Origin: Halogranum gelatinilyticum
GTDB taxonomy: Archaea > Halobacteriota > Halobacteria > Halobacteriales > Haloferacaceae
NCBI RefSeq assembly: GCF_900103715.1
Contig: NZ_FNHL01000002.1
Span: forward strand, 124,001 to 188,000
Reading direction: 5' to 3'
DNA length: 64,000 bases
The notes beneath the pieces were generated by a model. That model was not told the DNA's origin and searched no databases. It saw only the letters and a program-made list of their open reading frames with translations. Positions 54,876-63,687 of the stretch are shown here, one piece after another. The position numbers were made by a program, and so were the translations under genes. Within the stretch, counting starts at the first letter, position 1. Every line of letters begins with the position of its first letter.

Positions 54876-55511
54876 GTGGACGCTCACCAGGACACCTTCG
54901 CGAACCCCTTCAGTATGGACGCCGACTGTACGAACTGTGCAGCCCTCTGTGAGACGCGCACGTCGGTCGTCCACGGCTACGGCGACGTCGGCGCGGAGTT
55001 CCTCTTCGTCGGCGAGGCTCCGAGCGAGGCAGCCGACGCCGCGGGTGTCCCGTTCGTCGGCGACGCGGCCGGTGAACGACTGCAGCGGATGCTCGGCGAG
55101 TTGGGCTTCGTCCGCTCGGACCCCGACTCACTGGAACCGGACATCCAGAACGCCTTTCTGACCTACCTCACCCGGTGTCGCCATCCCGAACGGCCACCCG
55201 CAGACGAGGAGGTCGTCACCTGCGAACCCTACCTGAACGCGGAGATCCGGATGATCAACCCACAGATCATCGTCCCTATCGGCCAGCGGGCACTGGAAGA
55301 GCTGGCCGTCGAGTACACGACCCGACGACCCGACAGCTTCGACGTCGACGCCGAACACGCGACGACCATCCGGGGCCGTGGCTTCGAACTCATCCCGATG
55401 GTCGCCCTCGACGAGCAGACCGACGAACAGAGCGAGGCCTTCGTCGAGCACTTCATGGAGAACGTCTTCTCGCGGGACTACCGCCAGACGAAGGGTCGAC
55501 GGAGCCGTTGA
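54876..55511 (+). CDS. Uracil-DNA glycosylase superfamily (family 4-like) protein without the His-Pro motif
   Basis: 211 residues from GTG 54876; the next ATG is at 54915. The N-terminus has CTNCAALCETRTSVVHGYGD and FVGEAPSEAADAAGVPFVGD (motif A in altered form: GEAPS). CRHPERPPADEEVVTC keeps the C-terminal pair of Fe-S cysteines. Family 4 enzymes end with an H-P-A/S loop that enters the DNA; here that site reads LIPMVALDE, with no His-Pro. So the cluster and fold are probably kept while uracil excision is doubtful. The gene lies 70 nt after the Mrp operon. Confidence 0.8.
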   Translation: MDAHQDTFANPFSMDADCTNCAALCETRTSVVHGYGDVGAEFLFVGEAPSEAADAAGVPFVGDAAGERLQRMLGELGFVRSDPDSLEPDIQNAFLTYLTRCRHPERPPADEEVVTCEPYLNAEIRMINPQIIVPIGQRALEELAVEYTTRRPDSFDVDAEHATTIRGRGFELIPMVALDEQTDEQSEAFVEHFMENVFSRDYRQTKGRRSR

Positions 55512-55536
55512 GTCGCCGAGTCGGTGCGTCACGGAA

Positions 55537-55749
55537 CTACCAGTAGGTCGTCTCGACGTTCTCCGCACGACTGATGCCGCCGAGTGCCAGCCAGCCGACG
55601 ACGGCGGCGACAAGAACGAGTGTGACGAGCGATGGAAGGAGTACATCGGCCGTTGCGAGCAGTCCCGTGACGAGACTGACGAGGCTGCCGACGACCGAGA
55701 GGGCGACGACGGCGACGGCGAGCCGAGCGAGGAGACAGAGCGTGTTCAT
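55537..55749 (-). CDS. Small two-segment membrane protein
   Basis: 70 residues from ATG 55749; a GTG at 55755 would add two residues. Two hydrophobic segments are visible (LARLAVAVVALSVVGSLVSL and LPSLVTLVLVAAVVGWLALG), joined by a short loop and followed by a polar end. The frame is clean and the hydrophobic pattern is strong. Function and family unknown. It converges on the UDG-like gene. Confidence 0.6.
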   Translation of the reverse strand: MNTLCLLARLAVAVVALSVVGSLVSLVTGLLATADVLLPSLVTLVLVAAVVGWLALGGISRAENVETTYW

Positions 55750-55802
55750 ACGCACTGCTCGGTCACGGCGGGCTTAACTCGGTCGGCCGACCGTGCCTCA
55801 GG

Positions 55803-56045
55803 TCACTGTTGGAGGCTCGAAACGAGTCCGTAGGCACGGGGGAGCGACCGTCGCGCGAGGAGGAGGGCAGCGATGGAGGCACCGAGACCGATGCTGAGGG
55901 CACTTGCGGATCGTTCGTCGAAACCGAGACCGAGTGCGACGGGAATCGCTATCGTCGAGAGGACGGCGTAGGCACCGACTGCTTCACCCAGGGGACCAAC
56001 TCCGGGAATCATACCCGGTTTTACGCTCTCGTGTACCGTCAACAT
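55803..56045 (-). CDS. Small membrane protein
   Basis: 80 residues from ATG 56045 (MLTVHESVKPGMIPGVGPLG); an internal ATG at residue 12 is also possible. Two hydrophobic segments, AVGAYAVLSTIAIPVALGLG and ASALSIGLGASIAALLLARR, are separated by a charged turn (FDERS). The frame remains open to 56297, but the extra part is not protein-like. It precedes the other small membrane gene on the same strand, and both may be one transcript. Family unknown. Confidence 0.55.
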   Translation of the reverse strand: MLTVHESVKPGMIPGVGPLGEAVGAYAVLSTIAIPVALGLGFDERSASALSIGLGASIAALLLARRSLPRAYGLVSSLQQ

Positions 56046-56244
56046 AGACTCCGTAACGCACGTCGTGCCGACGTCGTGGCTCGTGTTGCGAGCGGACAAC
56101 ATCGCAGTCCCGCGTTCGGGTATGACAGCACTACCGTGGCCGTGTGGTCGGCTCGCCTCGATACGAGTGCGATGCCAGTTGAGTGAGCGCGGCCCATCGG
56201 TGGAGACCAGCGCGTTCAAGACGCCGCCGCGACCAGTATCGGCC

Positions 56245-57003
56245 ATGACCACCATCGCCGTCTTCGTCGACCCGCCGCGTGAGGGGCTCGTCGGCACCGA
56301 ACTGGCCGAGACGAGTCCGTTGACCTCCTCGGAAGCGGCCGACTTCTACGCCGCGTGCATCAAAGACGCCATCCTCGCCGCCGAACGCTCGGGCGGCGAG
56401 CTGCTCGTCAACTACCGGCCCGACGACCTCATTCCCGAGGAGTTCCACGGCGAGCAGAGTGCCGAGGCGGAGGTCCGCGCGCTCGTTGCCGACGCGCTCG
56501 GCGACACGAGCGACGTCCGCTTCGAGGTGCAGGTCGGCTCGACGTTCGACGCACGGGCGGGCAACACGGTCAGTCACCTGCTGCGCGAGGAGGGCGTCCA
56601 GTCGGTCGCCATCGTCCGCGGCAACGCCCCGATGCTCCTGCGGACGGCCATCGACTCGGCGGCGATGAAGCTCCGGACCAACGACGTGCTGCTCGGTCCC
56701 TCGACGGAGGGTCGCGTCTACTACGCGGCGTTCCGCGAGGCAATCGACTTCGAAGGCGCGTTCGAGACACCCGAACTGGACACGCTGGCGGACCGTGCCG
56801 ACGACACCGGCCACACGACGGAGTTCATCCCGATGCAGCCCGTCGTCGAGACGGGCGACGACCTCGCGACGTTCCTGCCGCTGCTCGAATCGCGCGTCAC
56901 GGCAGAACGCATCGTCCCGAAGCACACGGCGACGCTCGTCCGCGAGCTCGGCCTGCGGGTCGAAACCGACGACGCGGGCGACCTGACCGTCGTCCGCGAC
57001 TGA
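56245..57003 (+). CDS. DUF2064-like nucleotidyl/glycosyl-transferase-fold protein
   Basis: 252 residues from ATG 56245. The sequence has the layout of a Rossmann-like transferase A fold: MTTIAVFVDPPREGLVGTEL, VSHLLREEGVQSVAIVRGNA and then DVLLGPSTEGRVYYAAFREA (about 150-169), which resembles the GPxxDGGYY motif of DUF2064 proteins. A haloarchaeal variant is likely, because the usual Gly-Gly is Glu-Gly here. Activity unknown. The upstream frame from 56065 is unlike protein. tRNA-Ser follows 45 nt downstream. Confidence 0.65.
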   Translation: MTTIAVFVDPPREGLVGTELAETSPLTSSEAADFYAACIKDAILAAERSGGELLVNYRPDDLIPEEFHGEQSAEAEVRALVADALGDTSDVRFEVQVGSTFDARAGNTVSHLLREEGVQSVAIVRGNAPMLLRTAIDSAAMKLRTNDVLLGPSTEGRVYYAAFREAIDFEGAFETPELDTLADRADDTGHTTEFIPMQPVVETGDDLATFLPLLESRVTAERIVPKHTATLVRELGLRVETDDAGDLTVVRD

Positions 57004-57047
57004 GGACCGGTAGTTCTTAGACCCACGACCCGGTATCGACATCTGTT

Positions 57048-57130
57048 GGTGGGATGGCAGAGTGGACTATTGCGCCTGCCTTGAAAGCAGGTAGCCTTTG
57101 GCTTCCTGGGTTCGAATCCCAGTCCCACCG
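57048..57130 (+). tRNA. tRNA-Ser (TGA)
   Basis: 83 nt. Acceptor GGTGGGA/TCCCACC pairs fully; the anticodon loop is CTTGAAA with anticodon TGA; a long variable arm (TAGCCTTTGGCTTC) marks class II tRNA; the T arm is CTGGG-TTCGAAT-CCCAG; the discriminator is G, as for tRNA-Ser. Confidence 0.94.
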
Positions 57131-57364
57131 CATTCTCGGATGAACACTCACGGCGAGCAGCTCGTCTGATCGCCACTGACGTGAATCCGTCACCGCGGGC
57201 CACCGACTGACAGACTCACAGTCGCTGTCGATCCACTGAATCCTCCCGTCCACAGGTTCGATTCCCCACAGACAGGTTACGACAGTGGAAGTTTCGCCCG
57301 CTCGTCGCCCGGAAACGGAGGAACAACCAGTACGTTTAATACCGAAACGCGAAGCGTCTCTGCC
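57131..57364. promoter_or_regulatory. Gap before lsm with TATA box at 57335-57341
   Basis: TTTAATA at 57335-57341 lies about 27 nt before the lsm ATG, giving a leaderless transcript. The other 200 nt of the gap show no gene. Confidence 0.65.
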
Positions 57365-57598
57365 ATGAGCGGACGACCTCTCGATGTTCTCGAAGCATCT
57401 CTGAACGAGCCGGTGACGGTGCAGTTGAAGGACGGTGCCGCCTACTTCGGGACACTCGCAGGCTACGATCAGCATATGAACGTCGTGCTCGAAGAGAGCC
57501 TCGACGTCGACGACGACACGCTCGGCGAACTGGACGTCGAAGCGGTCGAAGACACAACGATTATACGCGGCGATAACGTCGTCACCATCAAAGCATGA
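57365..57598 (+). CDS. lsm: Archaeal Sm-like (Lsm) protein
   Basis: 77 residues from ATG 57365. The Sm1 motif is [20 protein letters not shown] with HMNVVLEE (about 18-46), and the Sm2 motif [10 protein letters not shown] ends the protein. Archaeal Lsm proteins form heptameric rings that bind U-rich RNA. The stop overlaps rpl37e as ATGA; the pair lsm-rpl37e is a conserved archaeal linkage. Confidence 0.95.
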   Translation: MSGRPLDVLEASLNEPVTVQLKDGAAYFGTLAGYDQHMNVVLEESLDVDDDTLGELDVEAVEDTTIIRGDNVVTIKA

Positions 57599-57771
57599 CC
57601 GGTGCTGGTACCCCGAGCCAAGGGAAGAAGAACAAGACGACGCACGTCAAGTGCCGCCGCTGCGGCGAGAAGTCCTACCACTCCCGGAAGAAGGTCTGCT
57701 CGTCCTGTGGCTTCGGCAAATCGGCGAAGCGTCGAGAGTACGCCTGGCAGTCGAAATCCGGCGACAACTAA
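57595..57771 (+). CDS. rpl37e: Ribosomal protein eL37
   Basis: 58 residues from ATG 57595, overlapping the lsm stop by 4 nt. The zinc finger [20 protein letters not shown] (about 20-39) has the four cysteines of eL37, followed by a basic tail [16 protein letters not shown]. It is basic, unlike most proteins here, as expected of an RNA-binding ribosomal protein. Part of the large subunit. Confidence 0.96.
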   Translation: MTGAGTPSQGKKNKTTHVKCRRCGEKSYHSRKKVCSSCGFGKSAKRREYAWQSKSGDN

Positions 57772-58057
57772 ATTTCGACCATTCGTTTCGGCACCGGACC
57801 TTCCGGTCGCCGACGCAGACACCACCGCCGAGCGGTAGCTCGGTCTGTTCTCTGTTCTCTCTCCCGTCGAGTGACTGCTGTCTCTGTCACCTTGGAGCGC
57901 GCCGCCCACTGAACCTGTCGCCCACGGTCGAAACCGGTCGTCGACACGTCGCTCGGCGCGCCAGAGATATGCACGACACTGCATACAATCGTCGGCAAAA
58001 CCACCGAATACGGCACAATGGCGAGGGTTTTTACCCTTGGACTTCCCAGCGTCGCCC
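57772..58057. other. Gap between rpl37e and purF
   Basis: 286 nt without a credible gene. The final 40 nt contain a T-rich patch (GGTTTTTACC, 58026-58035), possibly the purF TATA region at about 26 nt before its start. Confidence 0.5.
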
Positions 58058-59536
58058 ATGGCAGACGGGCGGGACTACTCCCACGACGGTCCGACAGAGA
58101 AGTGCGGTGTCGTCGGCGTTTCGCTGGCCGACCGCAACGCCGCACGACCACTGTACTACTCGCTGTACGCACTCCAGCACCGTGGACAGGAGTCCGCGGG
58201 CATCGTCACCCACGACGGCTTCCAGCAGCACAGCCACGTCGACATGGGACTCGTGGGCGACGTCTTCGACGAGGACGACCTCGACCAGTTGAACGGCCCG
58301 GCAGGCATCGGCCACGTCCGCTATCCGACCGCGGGCGGCGTCAACAACTGCTGTGCCCAGCCCTTCTCGGTCTCGTTCAAGTCCGGCGCGCTCGGGCTCG
58401 CGCACAACGGCAATCTCGTCAACGCCGACGAACTCCGCGACGAACTGGAGAGTCTCGGCCACGCCTTTACCTCCTCGGGCGACACGGAGGTCATCGCCCA
58501 CGACCTCGCCCGCAACCTCCTCGAAGAGGACCTCGTCCGTGCGGTCAAACGGACGATGGAGCGCATCCACGGGTCGTACTCGCTGACCATCATGCACGAC
58601 GACATGGTCCTCGGCGTCCGTGACCCACAGGGCAACCGCCCGCTCTGTATCGGAAAGGTCGACGACGGCTACGTCGTCGCTAGCGAGTCCGCCGCCATCG
58701 ACACACTCGACGGGGAACTCGTCCGCGACGTCCGACCGGGTGAACTCGTCCTCCTCGAGAAGGGAGGGACAGGCTTCGACTCGTACCAACTAGTCGAACC
58801 CGACAACACCGCCCACTGTTTCTTCGAACACGTCTACTTCGCCCGGCCCGACTCCATCATCGACGACAACCTCGTCTACGAGGTCCGCCGCAACCTGGGC
58901 CGGAAGCTCTGGGAGGAGAGCGGCATCGACACCGACGTCGTCATGCCCGTCCCCGACTCGGGCCGTGCCTTCGCCTCCGGCTACGCCGAGGCCGCAAACG
59001 AGGACGAGGAGGCCGACGGCGTCGAGTTCGCCGAGGGGCTGATGAAGAACCGCTACGTCGGCCGGACGTTCATCATGCCGACCCAAGACGAGCGCGAACG
59101 CGCCGTCCGCCTGAAGCTCAACCCCATCAAGTCCACCGTCGAGGGCAAGACCGTCACCATCATCGACGACAGCATCGTTCGCGGGACGACCTCGAACCAG
59201 CTCGTCGACCTGCTGCGCGACGCGGGAGCCGAGGAGGTCCACATGCGCATCGGCGCGCCGGCCATCGTCGCGCCGTGTTACATGGGCATCGACATGGCCT
59301 CGCGCGAAGAACTCATCGCCGCAGGGCAGAGTACCGAGGACGTCCGGGACGTCATCGGTGCCGACAGCCTCTCGTATCTCTCCATCGACGCCATCGCCGA
59401 CGTGCTCGGACAGTCCCGTGCGGACCTCTGTCTCGGCTGTGTGACCGGCGAATATCCTTACGACATCGACGGCGAACCGACCGACCGCGACGTCGAACGT
59501 CCGACCGTCGGTGAGCGGACGCTCGCCGACGACTGA
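58058..59536 (+). CDS. purF: Amidophosphoribosyltransferase
   Basis: 492 residues from ATG 58058. The nucleophile Cys is in KCGVVGVSLADR at about residue 16, so a propeptide of 15 residues is probably removed. The Ntn glutaminase region continues with ALQHRGQESAGI and GHVRYPTAG. The phosphoribosyltransferase loop is VTIIDDSIVRGTTSNQLVDL (about 365-384). Four cysteines near CYMG and LCLGCVTGEYP suggest the Fe-S type. It makes phosphoribosylamine, the first committed step of purine synthesis. An ATG at 58037 would add seven residues. The last codons belong to a tandem repeat (59528-59563). Confidence 0.94.
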   Translation: MADGRDYSHDGPTEKCGVVGVSLADRNAARPLYYSLYALQHRGQESAGIVTHDGFQQHSHVDMGLVGDVFDEDDLDQLNGPAGIGHVRYPTAGGVNNCCAQPFSVSFKSGALGLAHNGNLVNADELRDELESLGHAFTSSGDTEVIAHDLARNLLEEDLVRAVKRTMERIHGSYSLTIMHDDMVLGVRDPQGNRPLCIGKVDDGYVVASESAAIDTLDGELVRDVRPGELVLLEKGGTGFDSYQLVEPDNTAHCFFEHVYFARPDSIIDDNLVYEVRRNLGRKLWEESGIDTDVVMPVPDSGRAFASGYAEAANEDEEADGVEFAEGLMKNRYVGRTFIMPTQDERERAVRLKLNPIKSTVEGKTVTIIDDSIVRGTTSNQLVDLLRDAGAEEVHMRIGAPAIVAPCYMGIDMASREELIAAGQSTEDVRDVIGADSLSYLSIDAIADVLGQSRADLCLGCVTGEYPYDIDGEPTDRDVERPTVGERTLADD

Positions 59537-59563
59537 GACGACTGAGACGACTGAGACGACTGA
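59528..59563 (+). repeat. Four tandem copies of a 9-bp unit across the purF stop
   Basis: GACGACTGA is repeated four times without change. The first copy contains the last two codons and stop of purF, so each unit supplies another in-frame stop. The array could expand or shrink by slippage without changing the protein. Confidence 0.85.
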
Positions 59564-59713
59564 GACGGCCGACCACCGCCCCTCTACTCTTCACACTATC
59601 TGACAAGTCGGTGGAGATCGGATTCCCGTTACGGACTGTTTAGCGTCTCAAACTGATGGAAAGTCCGCTTCGACACCCAATGATTCATATATCTTTTCAC
59701 CGATATACTCTCG

Positions 59714-61576
59714 ATGGCCGTCGGTCTGTCCCCGTTACTGCTCGTCAACGTACTCGCCACCCTTGCCGCGGCAGGGCTGGTTGGGTTCTTCTGGCGGCAG
59801 CGCCGGTCGATCCGCGGCGGGACGCTCCTCACCATCATCTCGTTGTCGGCGTTGGTGTGGGCCGGCTGTTACTCGGCCTCCATCGCCGCCACGGGCTTCG
59901 AGGACAAACTGTTCTGGTACCGGCTGCGCTACTTCGGAAACGCCTTCGGCGCGCTGGCGTGGTTCCTCTTCGTCACCATCTACACCGGCCACGGCCGGTA
60001 CGTGACGCGGCGGCGTGTCGCGGTGCTCGTCGCACTGGAAGCCGTCTCGGTCGTCGTCGTCTGGACGAACCGGACGCCGTTCGCCGACGGCCTCCACAAC
60101 CTCTGGTACGAGGGGCTCGCAGAGGCGACGGTGGCCGGAGCGACCGTCGTCGACCCGTCGCCCGGACTGCTCTACTGGGGCTACACCAGTCTGAACGGCT
60201 TTCTGTTCTTGCTCGCCGCGGGCTTCCTGTTCGAGCTGTTCATCCGTCCCGAGCAGCGGGTCCACGGCCGCCGGAACTTCGCGCTACTCGCCGGGTCGTT
60301 CGTGCCCTTCGCGCTGAACGTCATCTTCAAACTGCTCGAAGAGCCGCTTGATCCGACACCCATCGGACTGGCGTTCACGATGCTCCTCGTCGCCTACGCC
60401 GTCTTCGGGTTCGGTGTCTTCGACGTGTTGCCGGTCGCCCGTGCCAGCGTCGTCGAGGCACTCGACGTCGGCGTCCTCGTCTTCGACAACGACGGCGTCG
60501 TCGTCGACGCCAACCGGCTCGCGAACGAACTGCTCGACGGACAGCAGGGAAGCGTCCTCGGTCAGTCCGTCACGTCGGTGCTCGCGGGTGCGACCCGGCT
60601 CGACGATGCCGACACACGCCCGGACGATACCGACATCCGCCCCGACGGCGACCGGCTGTTGTCGGTCGAGACGCTCACCGCGGGCGAGAACCGCGCCTTG
60701 GAGTACGCGCCCGAGGGGTCCGACCGGGTCTACGAGGTCCGCATCTCCGCGCTTGGCGACGGTGACCTCGGCCACGTCGCCCTCCTGTACGACGTCACCG
60801 ACAGACGGCTGCGGGAGCGACGCCTCCGGACACAGAACGAGAAGCTCGACGAGTTCGCGAGCATCGTCAGCCACGACCTCCGGAACCCGTTGAACGTCGC
60901 GGTCGGCTACCTCGGACTGGTCCGCGACGGCGACGGCGGCGACGACTCCCTCGAACGCGTCGACGGCGCGCTCGGCCGGATGGAGGCGCTCATCGACGAT
61001 CTCCTAGCACTCGCTCGGAGCGGCCGTGTCATCGGCGAGACCGAACCGGTGTCGCTCGAGACCGTCGTCCGAGCGGCGTGGGGCAACGTCCCGACGGAGG
61101 TGGCGACACTGTCGGTCGAAGAGGGCCGGATGGTCGACGCGGACGTCGCCCGACTGACGGAGCTTCTCGAGAACCTGTTCCGAAACAGCGTGGAACACGG
61201 CTCAGAGGGGCTGTCGACGCGCGGGGCGAGCGCGGTGGGAGCCGAAGCTGCCGAAGCTGCCGAGGGGTCGGTCGCCCCCGAGCGGGGCGTGACCATCCGC
61301 GTCGGCGCGACACAGGACGGCTTCTTCGTCGAGGACGACGGCCCGGGGCTGCCCCCCGACAAGCGCGATCTGGTCTTCGAGCGGGGATACACGACTGCGC
61401 GGACGGGAACCGGCTTCGGTCTCGCCATCGTCCGCGAGATCGTCCTCGCCCACGGCTGGGAGGTCCAGGCGACAGAGGGACGTGGCGGCGGTGCACGCTT
61501 CGAGGTCAGGACGGTGCCACGGTCGCCGACGCCTCCGGAGCCACCGGTTCCGACCCTCGACGCGGACGACGACTGA
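59714..61576 (+). CDS. Sensor histidine kinase with seven-segment membrane domain and PAS domain
   Basis: 620 residues from ATG 59714. The first 225 residues hold about seven hydrophobic segments (7TM histidine-kinase N-terminal type). A PAS-like region follows (about 230-370), then the phosphoacceptor box IVSHDLRNPLN near residue 386. The ATPase part has the N box ELLENLFRNSVEHG, G1 VEDDGPGLP and G2 TGTGFGLAIVREI. An Ala/Glu-rich loop (about 505-520) lies inside the ATPase domain. It senses a membrane or redox signal and phosphorylates an unknown partner; no response regulator gene is adjacent. Confidence 0.9.
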   Translation: MAVGLSPLLLVNVLATLAAAGLVGFFWRQRRSIRGGTLLTIISLSALVWAGCYSASIAATGFEDKLFWYRLRYFGNAFGALAWFLFVTIYTGHGRYVTRRRVAVLVALEAVSVVVVWTNRTPFADGLHNLWYEGLAEATVAGATVVDPSPGLLYWGYTSLNGFLFLLAAGFLFELFIRPEQRVHGRRNFALLAGSFVPFALNVIFKLLEEPLDPTPIGLAFTMLLVAYAVFGFGVFDVLPVARASVVEALDVGVLVFDNDGVVVDANRLANELLDGQQGSVLGQSVTSVLAGATRLDDADTRPDDTDIRPDGDRLLSVETLTAGENRALEYAPEGSDRVYEVRISALGDGDLGHVALLYDVTDRRLRERRLRTQNEKLDEFASIVSHDLRNPLNVAVGYLGLVRDGDGGDDSLERVDGALGRMEALIDDLLALARSGRVIGETEPVSLETVVRAAWGNVPTEVATLSVEEGRMVDADVARLTELLENLFRNSVEHGSEGLSTRGASAVGAEAAEAAEGSVAPERGVTIRVGATQDGFFVEDDGPGLPPDKRDLVFERGYTTARTGTGFGLAIVREIVLAHGWEVQATEGRGGGARFEVRTVPRSPTPPEPPVPTLDADDD

Positions 61577-61592
61577 TCGCTCTCTGCTCGGT

Positions 61593-62006
61593 TCAACAGC
61601 AGAACATGAACGGGTAGATGAGTGCAACACGGTCGCCGTCGTGGAGTTCCGCGTCGAACCCACCGAGATGTTCGTTGAACCGGCCGTTGATACAGATCCG
61701 GGCGTAGGCCCGTGACTGCTCACCTTCGGGGTTCTTGCGCCAGGTACCGGGCAGGTCGGCCGGCGGCCGTACCCATCCGTGGGCCGACGCGTCCGCCTCC
61801 GTCTCGGCGATGAGCAGGTCCCGCACGTCGTACTCGGCGAAGAACGCCTCGAGGAACGCACGCAGCGTCGTCCCCTCGAACGTGAACTCTCGGCGCGACC
61901 AGCCGAGCTCGCGGCGGACGTGGCCCGTCGCCTTGACGTCGACTGTCGTCTCCGTCGGTTCTCCCTCGTTCTCGCTGGCTGTGCCAGTCGTGGCTGTCGA
62001 GACCAT
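61593..62006 (-). CDS. MoaD/ThiS-like beta-grasp protein ending in Cys-Cys
   Basis: 137 residues from ATG 62006. After an acidic start (SENEGEPTETTVDVKATGHV), the beta-grasp core shows TLRAFLEAFFAEYDVRDLLI and the family's INGRFNEHLGGFDAELHDGD before the final strand RVALIYPF. MoaD, ThiS and SAMP proteins end in Gly-Gly, which is adenylated and thiocarboxylated; here the last residues are MFCC. It could be a sulfur carrier that uses cysteine, or a relative with no conjugation role. Longer frames to 62129 are unlike protein. It converges on the kinase gene. Confidence 0.75.
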   Translation of the reverse strand: MVSTATTGTASENEGEPTETTVDVKATGHVRRELGWSRREFTFEGTTLRAFLEAFFAEYDVRDLLIAETEADASAHGWVRPPADLPGTWRKNPEGEQSRAYARICINGRFNEHLGGFDAELHDGDRVALIYPFMFCC

Positions 62007-62068
62007 AGGTGAAGGTAGTCGCTCCGACGACAATGGTGTGTCTCTCGTTCCCACGGACTGGGAATCTC

Positions 62069-62632
62069 TCAGTAGAGCCAGTAGAGCAGCACGTAGACGA
62101 CGTTCCCCAGTGCGAACGAGACGAGCCACAGTGCGGCGGCGACGCGCCCGAACCGCCTGTGACTCGTCTCGTAGAGTTCCGAGACGGGTCGCGTGAGGGC
62201 TAACAGCAGCACGTAGTAGAGAAGCGGGATACAGACGATGGCGAGCAGGATGTGGATCGCCAGCGTCGGCAGGTAGACGAACCGGTAGACGGCCGTGGGA
62301 CCGCCGAAATCGGCCGCGCCGGTCAGCGTCACCTTGTAGAGATAGAGGACCAGGAAGGTAACGAACAGCGCGAGCGACGTGAGCATCATCGCGCGGTGCT
62401 TCCCGACGTCGCCGCGGCGGATGAATCGGACGCCGGCGACGATCGTGCCGATGGCGAACGTGCTAACGACGGCGTTGACGTGCGGGATGGCGTCGAGGAC
62501 GGCGGTCGACGCCCGCGGGATGAACGTCGACGGAATCGCTCCGAGGACCGCGCCGAACACGAGCGCGAGCGAGACGACGGTCAACACCGCGGTCAGTGCC
62601 GTGACGTGGTTTCGGGCGCGCTGCAGTTCCAT
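62069..62632 (-). CDS. DUF420 family membrane protein
   Basis: 187 residues from ATG 62632. Five membrane segments are visible, with His residues in AIPHVNAVVSTFAIGTIVAG, DVGKHRAMMLTSLALFVTFL, AIHILLAIVCIPLLYYVLLL and TSHRRFGRVAAALWLVSFAL, the pattern of the DUF420/CtaM-like family linked with heme-copper oxidase biogenesis in other organisms. No oxidase gene is present here. It precedes the MoaD-like gene by 62 nt on the same strand. Confidence 0.87.
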   Translation of the reverse strand: MELQRARNHVTALTAVLTVVSLALVFGAVLGAIPSTFIPRASTAVLDAIPHVNAVVSTFAIGTIVAGVRFIRRGDVGKHRAMMLTSLALFVTFLVLYLYKVTLTGAADFGGPTAVYRFVYLPTLAIHILLAIVCIPLLYYVLLLALTRPVSELYETSHRRFGRVAAALWLVSFALGNVVYVLLYWLY

Positions 62633-62789
62633 GTAGGCCCTGGGGACGGAGCCGGCATGAAGGGTTCGGACCCGGTGACGACGGCGGAGCCGAGAGACGT
62701 GGGAACGACGGACAGTGCAGAGTCAAAGGAAAGCGCTTTTATTTAACCCCGAAAAAGAGAGGAGTGCAGTAAGACAAGACACGTAGCGA

Positions 62790-62874
62790 GCGTGGGTAGC
62801 CAAGCCAGGCCAACGGCGCAGCGTTGAGGGCGCTGTCCTGTAGAGGTCCGCCGGTTCAAATCCGGTCCCACGCA
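62790..62874 (+). tRNA. tRNA-Leu (GAG)
   Basis: 85 nt. Acceptor GCGTGGG/CCCACGC pairs fully; the anticodon loop TTGAGGG has anticodon GAG; the variable arm (TGTCCTGTAGAGGTC region) is long; the T arm is GCCGG-TTCAAAT-CCGGT; the discriminator is A. A GC-rich imperfect hairpin follows at about 62905-62923. Confidence 0.93.
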
Positions 62875-63126
62875 TCGCAAACGCGGTCCCTCGGGGCCGC
62901 AGACGGGGCGGCGATGCCGTCCCGCACACGATGCAGGTGACGTCCCTACACGGACATCACCCACGCACAATCCTTACAGACGCCAACTGCCGAGCCGCGC
63001 TGCTCGTCGGTGGCGTCCGTTCTCTCGACTCGCGAGCGACGCGGCTGTCTCCCTAGCTGGGCCGCAACGCGGGGAGTGACATCTAACTGCCACGGATTTA
63101 AACGGATAGCAGCACTACCGGAGTGC

Positions 63127-63648
63127 ATGGCTAAGTATTCGACCGGACGCAGCGGAGGTGGCGACGACGGCGATTCCTGTGAACTCTGCGGGAAGCAGAG
63201 CGGGAAGCTTCGGAAGGCGAACGTCGCCGGGGCCGACCTCCTCGTCTGTCCGGACTGCGCGCCGCACAGCGAGAACCGCAGCAAGGACCGCAAGCGCAGC
63301 CAGCAGGACCAGCAGCGCGACAACACGGAGGTCTCCCGGAAGAAGCGCGCCGCGCAGACGGCCGCGAAGATGTACGACGCCCAGAAAGGCGACGCGAAAC
63401 ACTGGGAGGAGAAGGGGACGAGCTACGAGAAAGACCGGCTGCCCTATCTCGTCTCGGACTACGGCGACAGAGTCGAGGACGCCCGCCAGGACGCCGGACT
63501 GACCGTCGAAGACCTCGCCGCCGAACTCGACATCGACGAGGACGACATCCTCGCCGTCGAGCAGGGCCGTGCCACCCGCGCCGGCGTCGGCGGTTCTGTG
63601 GTCAAGAAGCTCGAAGAACGGCTCGGTCTCTCGCTCGTCGACGAGTAA
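63127..63648 (+). CDS. Archaeal MBF1 (multiprotein bridging factor, zinc ribbon plus HTH)
   Basis: 173 residues from ATG 63127. An N-terminal zinc ribbon, CELCGKQSG and LLVCPDCAPH (about 18-45), is followed by a charged linker and the HTH_3 domain (about 110-170): YGDRVEDARQDAGLTVEDLA, then DEDDILAVEQGRATRAGVGG. Archaeal MBF1 is thought to link transcription and translation; it associates with the small ribosomal subunit. The open frame from 63010 adds nothing conserved. Between tRNA-Leu and this gene 252 nt hold no other gene. Confidence 0.92.
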   Translation: MAKYSTGRSGGGDDGDSCELCGKQSGKLRKANVAGADLLVCPDCAPHSENRSKDRKRSQQDQQRDNTEVSRKKRAAQTAAKMYDAQKGDAKHWEEKGTSYEKDRLPYLVSDYGDRVEDARQDAGLTVEDLAAELDIDEDDILAVEQGRATRAGVGGSVVKKLEERLGLSLVDE

Positions 63649-63687
63649 CCTCGTATCTTTTTGTCGACCCGGCGTTTTCGGACGTCC

